64,000 nt of DNA from Conchocele bisecta (GCA_029237695.1 CM055271.1:83401488-83465487), one strand, 5' to 3'. Numbered from the stretch's first letter, positions 23,912 to 34,256 are shown. Program-made: numbers and translations. Notes: generated by a model not told the origin, from the letters alone.

Positions 23912-24904
23912 ATGGATCCTTTGATACACGATGCTGGCTTGGATCTGGATCACATTGCCAAATACGCTGTTCCAGATACTCCACCGTGGCAGTTGGAGCA
24001 GCCCAAGGTGATCTTCGATCTTAGTCAGCACACGAAAGCAGCAACTGATCCATCCATTTTTAAATCACTTTTTCTTGAGGTTAAAGACAGATACAATACA
24101 TACACTCCGCTTTTTACTGATGGCTCAAAGATCGGGGACCGGGTTGCATCTGCTGCCGCTGTCCCGGAGGGAGATTTTCAATCCAGACTCCCAGACAAAT
24201 CTTCGATATTTTCTGCGGAATTGAGGGCGATTTTACTTGCTCTTGATTTCGCGAAAATATCTTGGAGAAAGCAATTCATTTTATTTTCCGATTCATTATC
24301 TTCACTACAAGTTTTGTACAACATGAAGCTTGAACATCCACTTATCCGCCAAATCATGGAGCTATACCATATTTTACTTTCGTCCGGCAAGGACATTATT
24401 TGTTGTTGGCTACCCAGTCATACTGGTATCAAGGGCAATGACAGGGCAGATAGTGCTGCCAAGGCCGCCCTGGATCTACCAACTTCTCATTTTCCTGTTT
24501 GCTATCATGATTTTAAATCACCCATCAACTCGTTCATCTCCGATACAATGCAGATGCAGTGGGATCTGCTCACAGATAATAAACTTCATGCTGTGAAACC
24601 GACTCTGGGCGAATGGACTCCTGGCTACAGACAACTACGCCGGGATGAAGTTGTCCTTAGTCGATTGCGCATTGGACATACACGACTAACGCATTCGTAT
24701 ATGCTCAAAGGTGAGCTGCGTCCATGGTGTATTCCATGCCACAGCGCATTTACCTTGCAACACATCCTACTGGACTGTATCGATTTTGCCGATATTCGAT
24801 GCAAACACTTCAGTGGTACTTCACTTGCGGAGCTATTCCAGGTGGAGAACATTGAAGGTTTGCTTCGCTTTCTCCATGAAACTAACTTGTATCGGAAGAT
24901 TTAA
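23912..24904 (+). pseudogene. Longest open RNase H plus CCHC segment (copy E)
   Basis: 330 codons without interruption, the best-preserved view of the family's RNase H domain. All four DEDD positions are present: TDGSKIGD (D), SAELRA (E), FSDSLSS (D) and GIKGNDRADSAA (D), with the WLPSHTG histidine. The tail has CIPCHSAFTLQHILLDC, a CX2CX8HX4C zinc-like motif, and ends NLYRKI. RNase H removes the RNA strand after first-strand synthesis. The segment is part of ORF2, not an independent gene, because the reverse transcriptase frame upstream is broken. Confidence 0.75.
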
Positions 24905-25130
24905 TTTTATCATTGCATACATGTCTCATATTTCTATAATTTTATATTTCTATACACGTTTTATATTTCTATATATATATTGTTCATCATATTAATATGT
25001 TTACCCTAATCACATGTTGCATACTACTTTACTATTATTTTTATTCTGCATCTACATTGCTTGGCCCTAAATGATACTCTTTTGTGTTGATGGGCTGTTA
25101 AGCACCATTCCATTCCATTCCATTCCATTC

Positions 25131-25256
25131 ACTTGCGGAGCTATTCCAGGTGGAGAACATTGAAGGTTTGCTTCGCTTTCTCCATGAAACGAACTTGTAT
25201 CGGAAAATTTAATTTTATCATTGTATACATGTCTCTCATTTCTATAATTCTATTTT
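25131..25256 (+). mobile_element. Truncated non-LTR fragment, copy G
   Basis: Starts immediately after the ATTCC tail of copy E with ACTTGCGGAGCTATTCCAGG, runs to the ORF2 stop and into the 3' UTR, and breaks off at TCTATTTTTTTTTCAGG with no tail. Confidence 0.75.
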
Positions 25257-25354
25257 TTTTTCAGGTAAGTTCCCATTCCCAAGTCAACAAAGTGTGCCTA
25301 GATTTGATTCAGTAATGTTATAAATGGCTAAAGACACCCGTTGCCTATGCATAT

Positions 25355-25656
25355 AATGGAATGGTGCTTAACGGCACATCAACACAAAAGAGTATCATTT
25401 AGGGCCAAGCAATGTAGATGAAGAATAAAAATAATAGTAAAATAGTATGTTAGATGTGGTAGTCAATCAGATGATTAGGATAATTCTATGTGTTGTTCAT
25501 TTATATTGTTCATCATATTAATATGTTTACCTTAATCATCTGATTGACTACCACATCTAACATACTGTTTTACTATTATTTGTATTATTCATCTACATTG
25601 CTTGGCCCTAAATGATACTCTTTTGTGTTGATGGGCCGTTAAGCACCATTCCATTC
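25355..25656. repeat. Palindromic head-to-head dimer of the non-LTR 3' UTR
   Basis: The left arm is the inverted 3' end (GGAATGGTGCTTAACGGC) and inverted 3' UTR. The right arm is the same sequence in direct orientation, ending GCCGTTAAGCACCATTCC at 25,656. The arms are about 120-180 bp and meet around AGATGATTAGGATAATTC (about 25,470). Both outer ends are the element 3' terminus. Confidence 0.85.
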
Positions 25657-25676
25657 AAAAGTTATTGAATAAAGAA

Positions 25677-26030
25677 ACTTGAAATGTGGCATGTCTGCAC
25701 ACGAATGCCCCCACTGGCAGCCAAAGAAAACGAGGCACATTTAAAAAAAAACAGATGACCAGAGAAGCGTGAATTTGTCACAGCATGAAAGCAGACCATC
25801 AGAAAAATGGGTGTACGAAATATCAAGCAGATTCATGTAAGGAAAGTGCATTATAAGTCACTTACCCGAGTTTCGATCGCACAAAGTGTGTGAAATATCA
25901 ACCAGATTCATGTAAGTAAGCATAAATGTACAGACATTTACCCGAGCGTTAATGTTTCGACTTTGAGCTTAGCGGGACGGGACCATCGTGGATTTGTCAC
26001 AGGGTGGTAGAGGACTTGCCGTTTAGCAAA
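25677..26030 (-). mobile_element. HINE-like fragment, inverted
   Basis: Read on the minus strand it is the 3' part of the element type at 26,611-27,425: degenerate repeat units with TTTGTCACAG/CTGTGACAAA, then GCCAGTGGGGGCATTCGTGTG and a CATTTCAAG terminus (CTAG changed to CAAG). The 5' end is missing. Confidence 0.5.
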
Positions 26031-26039
26031 TTCACATTC

Positions 26040-26362
26040 AAAACCGCTCAGAGACGTGTGGAGCTATTGGTTGCAGTGTGCCCTGTCACCTATCTGCTCA
26101 AATGTCAATCTGTATCGCTGGACACTCATTTCCTCTTCGAAAGTTGAATAATGTTAGCTTAGTCAGCAAAACCTGCGCCAATGTTCTCCATGTGTTCATG
26201 CACATATCAGAGGCCAACAGTTGACACGGTTTGGTAATCTCATTTGCCAGCTACTTTTACAGTTTCTGGATATCTTCTGTCAACGGCAACATTTTTTTTC
26301 TTATTGAATTTCACTTCAACTGATGTTTCATGTGCAAAACTTGCTATTTTGTTGGACCAATT
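26040..26362 (-). pseudogene. Possible coding relic, uncharacterised
   Basis: On the minus strand a short frame reads VLLTKLTLFNFRRGNEC, similar in style to a block in uncharacterised metazoan recombinase-like proteins; stops surround it. Too short and too broken to assign. The rest of the interval, including a T-rich run at 26,291, shows nothing recognisable. Confidence 0.15.
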
Positions 26363-26610
26363 CTTGTCGCGCCCGCTTGCAGAAAGCGCGATATAGTCGG
26401 CACTTTGGCGTACGTACGTACGTACGTGCGTGCGTACGTACGTACGTGTGTACGTACGTACGTACGTGTGTCCGGTTAACGTTTTTGGTTAAGTTGTTTG
26501 GTTAAGTGGTTTGGTTAAAGTTTTTGGTTAAGTTCTTTGGTTAAAGTTTTTGGTTAAGTTTTTTGGTTAAAGTTTTTTGGTTGAAGTTTTTGGTTTTTTG
26601 GTTAAGTTGT
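26363..26610 (+). mobile_element. HINE-like family 2, 5' end
   Basis: A 5' hairpin TCGCGC-CCGC..GC-GCGCGA at about 26,369-26,393, followed by an ACGT microsatellite and GGTTAAGTTTTTGG repeats. The same head recurs at 27,442 and 29,044. It is interrupted at 26,611 by another HINE-like element. Confidence 0.55.
26405..26463. repeat. ACGT tetranucleotide microsatellite
   Basis: Imperfect (ACGT)n with GTGC and GTGT interruptions. Each unit is self-complementary, so the tract can form cruciforms. Confidence 0.9.
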
Positions 26611-27425
26611 TATGCCCCCGCCACCGAATGGTGAGGGGGGCATATAGTGTTACCGGCGTCCGTACGTACGTCCGTCCCGAAACCTTAACGCTGGGTAAAT
26701 GGCTTATCATGTATGTTTCCTTGCTCGGATTTGCTTCACATTTCACACACGCATTGCTCCAATGGTCCTCTACCGCCCTGTGACAAATCCACATTCGTCC
26801 CGCCCCCGCTAAGCCCAGGGTCAAGGTCACAGACTTGGTGCGTTCGAAACCTTAACGTTCGGGTAAATGGCTTATAATGTCTGTGTCCTGGCTCGGATTT
26901 GCGTCACATTTCTCACACGCATTGCTCCAATTGTCCTCTACCACCCTGTGACAAATCAACATTCGTCCCGCCCCCGCTAAGTCCAGGGTCAAGGTCACAT
27001 AAGCCCAGGGTCAAGGTCAAATACTTGGTGCGTTGCTCAGATCTGCTTCACATTTCACACACACAGTGCTCCAATGGTCCTCTACCGCCCTGTGACAAAT
27101 CCACATTCGTCCCGCCCCCGCTAAGCACAGGGTCAAGGTCACAGACTTGGTGCGTTTGAAACCTTAACGCTCGGGTAAATGGCTTGTAATTTCTGTTTCC
27201 TCGCTCGGATCTGCTTCACATTTCACACACGCATTGCTCAAATGCTCCTCTACCGCCCTCTGACAAATCCACATTCGTCCCACCCCCGCTAAGGCCAGGG
27301 TCAAGGTCACAGACTTGGTGCGTTCGAAACCTTAACGCTCAGGTAAATGGCTTATAATCAAATATGCCTCGTTTTCTTTGGCTGCCAGCGGGGGCATTCG
27401 TGTGCCGACAGGCCACATTTCTAGT
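26611..27425 (+). mobile_element. HINE-like element with both ends
   Basis: The 5' stem ATGCCCCC...GGGGGCAT encloses a CCACC/GGTG inner stem (26,612-26,643). The core has about four 165-bp units with ACAAATCCACATTCGTCC and GGGTCAAGGTCACAGACTT. The 3' end has the TGTGCC/GGCCACA hairpin and TTTCTAG at 27,425. It sits inside the GGTTAAG repeats of family 2, whose motif resumes right after (TTTGGTTAAGTTTTT). Confidence 0.6.
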
Positions 27426-27482
27426 TTGGTTAAGTTTTTGTCGCGCCCGCTTGCGGAAAGCGCGATATAGTCGGCATTTTGG

Positions 27483-27526
27483 CGTACGTACGTACGTACG
27501 TACGTACGTACGTAGTACGTACGTGT
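27483..27526. repeat. ACGT tetranucleotide microsatellite
   Basis: Near-perfect (ACGT)n with one phase slip (CGTAGTACG), directly 3' of the family 2 head hairpin. A short version is at about 29,086-29,105. Confidence 0.9.
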
Positions 27527-27559
27527 GTCCGGTCAAAGTTTTTGGTTAAGTTGTTTGGT

Positions 27560-29020
27560 TAAGTTTTTTGGTTAAGTTTTTTGGTTAAAGTTTTTCGTTA
27601 AAGTTTTTCGTTAAAGTTTTTCGTTATACTATATCTCTGCAACTGCTTTGCCCATTACCTTGAAACTTCACATGGGTGTTTATCATCATCTATATTTTCA
27701 TTCTACCCCCCTCCCGTGCGGCCCCTGTGCCCAATGTCAAGGTCAAATTACTTTGAAGTTTTTGGTTAAGTTTTTTGGTTAAAGTTTTTGGTTAAGTTTT
27801 TTGGTTAAAGTTTTTCGTTATACTACATCTCTGCAACTGTTTTGCCCATTACCTTGAAACTTCATATGGGTGTTTATCATCATCTATATTTTCATTCTAC
27901 CCCCTCCTGTGCGGCCCCTGTGCCCAATGTAAAGGTCAAATTACTTTGAAGTTTTTGGTTAAGTTCTTTGGTTAAAGTTTTTGGTTAAGTTTTTTGGTTA
28001 AATTTTTTGGTTAAAGTTTTTCGTTATACTATATCTCTGCAACTGCTTTGCCCATTACCTTGAAACTTCACATGGGTGTTTAACATCATCTATATTTTCA
28101 TTCTACCCCCTTCCGTGCGGCCCCTGTGCCCAATGTCAAGGTCAAATTACTTTGAAGTTTTTGGTTAAGTTTTTTGGTTAAAGTTTTTGGTTAAGTTTTT
28201 TGGTTCAAGTTTTTGGTTAAGTTTTTTGGTTAAGTTTTTTGGTTAAAGTTTTTCGTTATACTATATCTCTGCAACTGCTTTGCCCATTACCTTGAAACCT
28301 CACATGGTTGTTTATCATCATCTATATTTTCATTCTACCCCCCTCCCGTGCGGCCCCTGTGCCCAATGTCAAGGTCAAATTACTTTGAAGTTTTTGGTTA
28401 AGTTTTTTGGTTAAAGTTTTTGGTTAAGTTTTTTGGTTAAAGTTTTTCGTTATACTATATCGCTGCAACTGCTTTGCCCATTACCTTGAAACTTCACATG
28501 GGTGTTTATCATCATCTATATTTTCATTCTACCCCCTTCCGTGCGGCCCCTGTGCCCAATGTCAAGGTCAAATTACTTTGAAGTTTTTGGTTAAGTTTTT
28601 TGGTTAAGTTTTTTGGTTAAAGTTTTTGGTTAAGTTTTTTTGTTAAGTTTTTTGGTTAAAGTTTTTGGTTAAGTTTTTTGGTTAAAGTTTTTCGTTATAC
28701 TATATCTCTGCAACTGCTTTGCCCATTACCTTGAAACCTCACATGGTTGTTTATCATCATCTATATTTTCATTCTACCCCCCTCCCGTGCGGCCCCTGTG
28801 CCCAATGTCAAGGTCAAATTACTTTGAAGTTTTTGGTTAAGTTTTTTGGTTAAAGTTTTTGGTTAAGTTTTTTGGTTAAAGTTTTTCGTTATACTATATC
28901 GCTGCAACTGCTTTGCCCATTACCTTGAAACTTCACATGGGTGTTTATCATCGTCTATATTTTCATTTTACCCCCCCTCCCTTGCGGCCCCTGTACCCAA
29001 TGTCAAGGTCAAATTACTTT
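27560..29020. repeat. Tandem core of family 2, about seven units
   Basis: GCAACTGCTTTGCCCATTAC (one variant GCAACTGTTTT) marks units at about 27,637, 27,833, 28,037, 28,270, 28,463, 28,707 and 28,907. Spacing varies from about 193 to 244 bp because the number of GGTTAAAGTTTTTGG blocks varies between units. Each unit includes CAATGTCAAGGTCAAATTAC. Confidence 0.85.
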
Positions 29021-29340
29021 GAAGTTTTTTGTTAAAGTTTTTTTCGCGCCCGCTTGCGGAAAGCGCGATATAGTCGCACTTTGGCGTACGTACGTACATA
29101 CGTGTGTCCGGTTAAAGTTTTTGGTTAAGTTTTTCGGTTAAAGTTTTTCGTTATACTATATATTTTTAGTGTCCATGCCTCACCACAAGGCGCGACATGC
29201 AGGCTGCGGCCATCTAGTTTCATATAGGAATGTGACATCTGCAACATCCTGTCGTGTTTCTCTGTTACGGTCTATAACTTCCCGTCGTGGATTTGTCACA
29301 GCATGATAGATAATTGTGAGAGAAAGGCATGTGTGACTTA

Positions 29341-29571
29341 TCAAGCAATGGAATGAAATGAAACTGCCCGTCCTTCCAATATCCTGATAATATGACCGGT
29401 TTTCGTCGCGAGCTGGGGCTTGTTGAAGATGAGGACGTCGTTAAAGTTTCTTTCATCAGAGACACCAACAACCATCCTCACAGCTTCTATAAACACGTCA
29501 AATGTATCTGGCTTTATAAGTGAGGCCAGGTCAAACTGACTGTCCGAGTCAGAGCTCCAGATAAGGTGCAT
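29341..29571 (-). pseudogene. Exon-like fragment, unknown family
   Basis: Open frame reading DLASLIKPDTFDVFIEAVRM, then VGVSDERNFNDVLIFNKPQL and TKTGHIIR. The style (LxxLI.P..F....EAV, KPQLA.K.GH) resembles the N-terminal part of a family of uncharacterised invertebrate proteins that I could not name with certainty. The 3' side runs into a HINE repeat remnant (29,230-29,345) and the 5' side into a MITE at 29,550, so the coding piece is isolated. Confidence 0.3.
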
Positions 29572-29867
29572 ATTGGCGTATATTACGCACTTGTTTTAGC
29601 AGAATACACGTTGATTATCAAAAGTGGGAGTACAAAATACTCCCAGCAATGTGAAAATACGCAATGATTTTCAAACTGAGTAGTGAAAATACTGTAATAA
29701 AGTTTAAAAGTAACAGTGTTTCCTTTTTGCAGCTCAAATAAGTGATTATTTTTTTATCATTTGTTCCTCTTTAATGTGGAATAAAATCAATAATACATTT
29801 GTAAAATACGCATTGAATTTAAAATATGGGGGGTATAGTACTCTTTAGATACATATCTGAAGCTCTG
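29550..29867. mobile_element. MITE, CAGAGCTCCAGATAA-type ends
   Basis: Terminal inverted repeats CAGAGCTCCAGATAA (left) and TATCTGAAGCTCTG (right), with internal AATACGC motifs (AAAATACGCATTGAA). A second copy is at 57,950-58,300, with its inner part in opposite orientation. Non-coding. Confidence 0.65.
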
Positions 29868-31429
29868 CCGACTTAAGGATCCGTTATATACATGATCATC
29901 GTTTGATTCAAAGATAATTGCTACGTAAATATGATAGAATTTATGTATAACATATACATTGTATGTGAATACTGCCTCGTTACTGTATCCTGAACAGCAC
30001 ATGGAGTGACCAAGTCGGCCATCTTTGTGTGTTCCAGCCATCAGCCAGTTTCACCTGTTCTGCCGCTTGACATACAACTAATAATGTGAAGTAGAACTTA
30101 TTATAAGTTATTGTGATTCTACACATGCTATATGGTGTAATATTGCCCGTCTGGAGGTATGTTCACCCGAGGCGATAGACATCTTCAGACGGGCAATATC
30201 ACCATATAGCCTGTTTAAAATCACAATAACGTTTGTCATACCGCAGATCTTTTATTTGGCCGCATAAACATATCTCTTCTTTTGATCTTTGCGTTTTTTC
30301 AGGAAGAAAAATAATCCGAGATTCGATTTTCTACCGTCAGTCTTAATATAAAGGCGTAAATGAACATTTCTTTTTTCTATTAAACGAAAACAAACTAAAT
30401 ATGGAGTAAGAAATCCATCGAAAACGACTTTATGACAGTTTTTTTATATCGTGTAATTTAATTTATATTCCACTGCTCTATCGATCTGCTCTCCCTTTGA
30501 CGGCTCCAGCAGAATGCGACTGGTTCCCAAACATTCGCTGTCATTACTACGCCGTGTTTCGTGCGTGGAACCCATAGTTTTTAACCTAAATATAGCCGTG
30601 TCACGAAGCCAAGTGTGTTGAGATTTGAAAACACTAAACGGGACAGTTTGTGGCGGCATCGCTCATACATGGGATTAAATCGTTTTCAACAGGTATGTAT
30701 ATAGTTAACAATAACATATATTTAATAAACAGCAAATCAACAGTTGGTTTCAATAGATCAATGACCAAAACGTGTAAATAGCCGGATCACTCACCCGGTT
30801 CCAATTGAAATGGCAATGTGTATTGTCATTTGTGTCATTTACTCACTGTACTATTAAACTGTTCTGTGCACGTTCTCGTACTCGGTTCTTCAAATCATGG
30901 TTCTACCTTGGTGCCTCCCTCAAATGAAACCAATCACTTCATGAGTTGGAGCATTTAGTCGAAAATTAAAGAAATAGGCTCGGAAAGTTTTAAAAACACT
31001 GGCCTATTTCGGCTATTATACAATTGTCTACTGTCATAGCAGTTACGGCATTAATATGATACTAAACCATCAATATGTTGTGTAAATGGCATAATAGTAT
31101 AATACATTGACAACAAAAGCAGTTCTGATGTTTATCGTAATTTTTCTTTGTTATTTATGAAAAATATTTAACTTATATTTTAAAGTCAATATTGATACAT
31201 GATATCATTCTTGAACTGGGCCAATATGTTTTGAGAAATGTACAGTACAATCTAACATTCAACGATAAAAGAATAAGCATCAACAGCAGCATATATCACG
31301 TGTCAGTAAAATGTATGTTTTCATTGTTTTGACTGTAAACCACATTTTCATATCTGTCTTGTCTTCTTGGAAATATTTTATAGTTTGTACTACCAACACC
31401 ACCTAATAATAGTGATAGTCTTTTCAGTT
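29868..31429. other. Gene-free interval with dispersed repeats
   Basis: About 29,900-30,043, read inverted, matches about 33,889-33,998 (CAAAGATGGCCGACTTGGTC versus CAACGATGGCGGAGACGGCA, then GTATTCACATA). A foldback is at 30,107-30,230. From 30,231 to 31,429 no gene, RNA or repeat structure could be supported. Confidence 0.45.
30107..30230. repeat. Short foldback (inverted repeat)
   Basis: Arms GTTATTGTGATT...CTATATGGTG...ATTGCCCGTCTG and the inverse CAGACGGGCAATATCACCAT...AATCACAATAAC enclose a loop of about 30 bp. Probably a non-autonomous foldback element. Confidence 0.7.
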
Positions 31430-31621
31430 CTCCAGTTAAGGTGTGTAATTTTGGGGGATTTCATTTTTTCATTTCCATTTCTTCACCAAAAATGGCAAGT
31501 TGGTGGTGCTCTAGAATCGTCTCAATGAGGGGATTCTAAAGCACTCGCAATTTGCCATTTTTTGGTGAAGATATAAGAAAAATACCCTGATATTTAGCCA
31601 AATTACGCACCGTAACTGGAG
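31430..31621. repeat. Foldback element, about 85-bp arms
   Basis: Ends CTCCAGTTAAGGTGTGTAAT and ATTACGCACCGTAACTGGAG are inverted copies. The inner parts (CTTCACCAAAAATGGCAAG versus TTGCCATTTTTTGGTGAAG) also pair around a short loop. Confidence 0.8.
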
Positions 31622-31753
31622 CTCCGAATCTTTGAACACATTTTGCAATGATAATTACTGGCCATTACCAGTAGTGTAGAAATTAACGTTTTGAATTGTA
31701 CAATTGTGGAATACTGGGGTGATTCTCTCGTACTGAACTGAATTCATTGTGTT

Positions 31754-32958
31754 CTATACTCTCTGTCTTGCAGACACTGCATCAAAGTCGCACAGCAGAT
31801 CCTCGATGTCTACGCCGTCCAACATACCAAGATGTGAAGAAGTGCTGCTGGGATTGGGAATCAGGTCAGGGGAACTCGGTCCTGCAGCAATACTCATCAT
31901 GTTACGTGCCGGTGGGAGAGCCAGTTGTTGTTCACGGCCAGTGATAGTATCTGAGATGGCGCTGCCCATGGCGTGTTTCTCGTGGTCCGAGACCCGCTGA
32001 TATATGGCCAGCGATGATACGGACTTATGGCCGGTCACAGACATTATCTGCGAGGCAGAATAATTCTCGGTGCTGAGGATACTGGCCCCTGTTACACGAA
32101 TCGAGTGATTGGTGTATATCTGCGAAAGGTTTACTTTCGTGCTCAGTGTGCTCATGAACGTTTTCAATGAATCACGACCAATTGGTCGGTTTTGGTACCA
32201 GCAGTCATCAGTTATGTGGAATGAGTCTTTGGGATATTGCCATAGCTGATCGGAGGCAGGATTCAGTTTTGCCAAATACTTTTCGAATGTTGCGACGGGG
32301 CACACATCAGGTAATTCTGGCATTGACGGCATATGTCCAGAGACCGTTTCTTGTTTTTTTTTGACAGTTCATCAATCACTTTCACAACATAGTTCTGTCT
32401 TGTGTCTGGATAGACTTTCACAGCAAATGTTGAGTTTGACATTGTTTCCATATTTTCATTTGCTCTTCGGCAAAAATACAAACGGTTGTTCATTTGAACA
32501 CGATTGAACTGCACACTGTTGTAGAGTTTACGCAAGTCCGTAATGTTAACGACTGGGTAGTGGTCTATATCACCTTTGCCGGACGCTTTCACCTCGGCCA
32601 TGGCGGTGTTGAAACATTAATTCGCATCGTTAAATTCAACGCCTGTGATAATGTCAAATGGACGCAATTGTGGCGGCGGCGCTTTAAGGTAACAGTTCAA
32701 CGAGTGTCTAATTCCCTCCAGAGATGTTGCCTTGTACAGCTCACCATTTTTAGTGCGGATATCCGTGTAAAAATGTCTCAAATAGTCTGCAAGCTGAACT
32801 GCATCAAATGTTTCAAAGTTTGAATTTTGCCTTTTCTCTTCTAAATAACATCTAAACACGTTCGACGCACCTTTATTCGCGTTAACAGTGTTCTTGGGCA
32901 CGACATTTCCCCGTTTTGCGAGAATTTCCTCGAACGAATGGTCTGCAAATCGCTTCAT
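31754..32958 (-). pseudogene. Crypton-like tyrosine recombinase, broken
   Basis: Best start is the ATG at 32,956-32,958 (MKRFADHSFEEILAKRG). The N-terminal SAM-like region contains YLRHFYTDIRTKNGELYKAT. An in-frame TAA (32,617-32,619) interrupts EFNDAN..CFNTAM, and the same frame continues through KASGKGDIDHYP. The C-terminal catalytic part, in the -1 frame, has IYTNHSIRVTGASIL (His-x-x-Arg), SVTGHKSVSSLAIYQR (Gly-His-Lys and the nucleophile Tyr) and ends at 31,754. This layout matches Crypton or DUF3504-type tyrosine recombinases, which cut and rejoin DNA through a phosphotyrosine. The frame change falls in an A9 run. One nonsense and one shift suggest a young pseudogene; programmed frameshifting is an alternative for the second. 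Confidence 0.75.
32353..32359 (-). other. A AAA AAC slippery heptamer at frame change
   Basis: On the minus strand the zero frame reads TCA AAA AAA AAC AAG. A shift of -1 on the heptamer AAAAAAC moves into the frame that encodes the recombinase catalytic domain. The motif is a known -1 frameshift signal in retroelements; use here is unproven because it lies within a homopolymer run. Confidence 0.4.
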
Positions 32959-34139
32959 TGTTGCGTTGATACTTGCTTTAATAAACGGCAGACGGTAGAC
33001 AGCGGTGTGCAATTACATGGGGGCGAACCGCTACAAAATTGCGCCTTTTTGCAATTTTCGTTATTTTGGCTAATTTTTCGCTCATATTTGGATGAGCGAA
33101 GAATATTTATGGAAAAATGAACAATAAAGACTGGTTTGGAGTGTACAATTTGTTACTTTGATCAATTCGAGGTTTTATTGTGTTTAGTGAGGAATACAAT
33201 TCGCAATCGCTAGACGCTTGCAAAATGTGTCTTCATTGGACGCGAGGCGCCGGAGGGGAATCGCAATTCCTCTATGTCCGACGGCCTTGGCAGGTCATAT
33301 AATATATATGACCAGGCAAGCTAGCCAATCAAAAGCCGAGACACTTATCTGCGGTATGACAAGATATAATGTAGAAAAGCCAGGAGAACGGACTCGTATC
33401 CTTTATATTACACAAAACTGACAGGTTTGTGCCTGTGTTTTTAACAACATGAACAACCAGTAGTATATATAGCCTCATAGACAGAATATCGCACAGTGTA
33501 TCATTTTTACCTGGCAAACCACACATACCATATATACCCACTACTGTACTCTATTATTAGCTATAACATCCAGTGACATGTAAGCAGTTACCTGTGTGTA
33601 TTGTCCCTGTTGCCTACTCACCTACTATGCGAATAATTATGGCTTTACCTATGGGCAACGTGTACACTACCATAGGATGTGCATCAGGAAAAGCTTACAC
33701 ATCAAAATTTATTTTGAGATTGATTGGAGAAATGCTCAGTTGTCTCGTCTTTTGTATAGTTTCCTGGCAAAATGATTATAGCTTACCGTCGTAATATCTG
33801 TCTATTATGTATTGTACCAAATTTTATTTGGTTTACTGTCATATTATTTGCTGTGTCAAACGCACGAAGTGGTGAAACTACGATGGCTTGTACATACAAC
33901 GATGGCGGAGACGGCAACTCAATGCTCCATATTGTATCCAGTAACAAGACAATATTCACATATGTTATATTCATATATCACATCAGTCTAATTATCATTG
34001 AAGTCAAGTGTATCTATCTATGACAATTCCTTAATGAGGGAATTCACCGTACACTTTATTCTCATTCTATACCGAACCTCGTTCGCTCTCCGGCTACCCA
34101 GTCTTTCAAATTCATTTTTCCCGTACATAATAATTCCAG
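32959..34139. other. Interval upstream of the recombinase relic
   Basis: No coding sequence can be assigned. Contains the palindromic patch GGTCATATAATATATATGACC (about 33,293-33,313) and a dispersed repeat at about 33,889-33,998 shared in inverted form with about 29,930-30,043. Confidence 0.4.
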
Positions 34140-34256
34140 AATCATCTGATTGCCTACCACCACATCTAACGTACTATTTTATTATTATTTGTATTGTTCA
34201 TCTACATTGCTTGGCCTTAAATGATACTTTGTTTTAATGATACATTCCATTCCAGG
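34140..34256 (+). mobile_element. Non-LTR 3' UTR fragment
   Basis: Diverged copy of the shared 3' UTR (ATCATCTGATTGCCTACC, TCATCTACATTGCTTGGCC) ending in an ATTCC tail. No ORF2 sequence is attached. Confidence 0.7.

Larger units (their letters stand above)
20782..24904 (+). pseudogene. ORF2 (copy E), interrupted by copy F
   Basis: The endonuclease starts MDTIQWNCRGIKANRDEL. A small deletion at ATGCTTTTGTAAAG (about 21,190) breaks it inside the GDFNGHDM block. The linker domain is open from 21,399. Copy F sits at 22,067-22,545. The reverse transcriptase resumes at about 22,546 (SYHPIALTS, YVDDFLICY), with a deletion near 22,925 and a TAG at about 23,804. The RNase H and zinc region is uninterrupted from 23,912 to the stop at 24,904. 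Confidence 0.8.
18503..25130 (+). mobile_element. Nearly full-length non-LTR retrotransposon, copy E
   Basis: Same organisation as copy C, with a 479-bp truncated copy (F) inserted at 22,067-22,545. It starts CCCGCAGGTCACCCCTGACC and ends with a four-unit ATTCC tail at about 25,130. A clear target duplication was not found; ACTTG occurs near both ends but is too short to rely on. The tail runs straight into another truncated copy (G). Confidence 0.8.
27426..29217 (+). mobile_element. HINE-like family 2 elements, nested
   Basis: A second family 2 head (hairpin 27,442-27,466, ACGT array, TGTGTCCGG) leads into a core of about 200-240-bp tandem units. A third head starts at 29,044 and is followed after only about 120 bp by a terminus GCGGCCATCTAG|TTT at 29,217. 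Three heads but one terminus suggest serial insertion into earlier copies. Non-coding. Confidence 0.5.

Noticed and set aside
18503..25141. Target duplication ACTTG for copy E
   Set aside because: Only 5 bp, displaced about 20 bp from the expected 5' end, so not distinguishable from chance.
31430..31621. Terminal repeats of the Crypton-like element
   Set aside because: Cryptons lack terminal inverted repeats, and no matching repeat is found on the other side of the recombinase.
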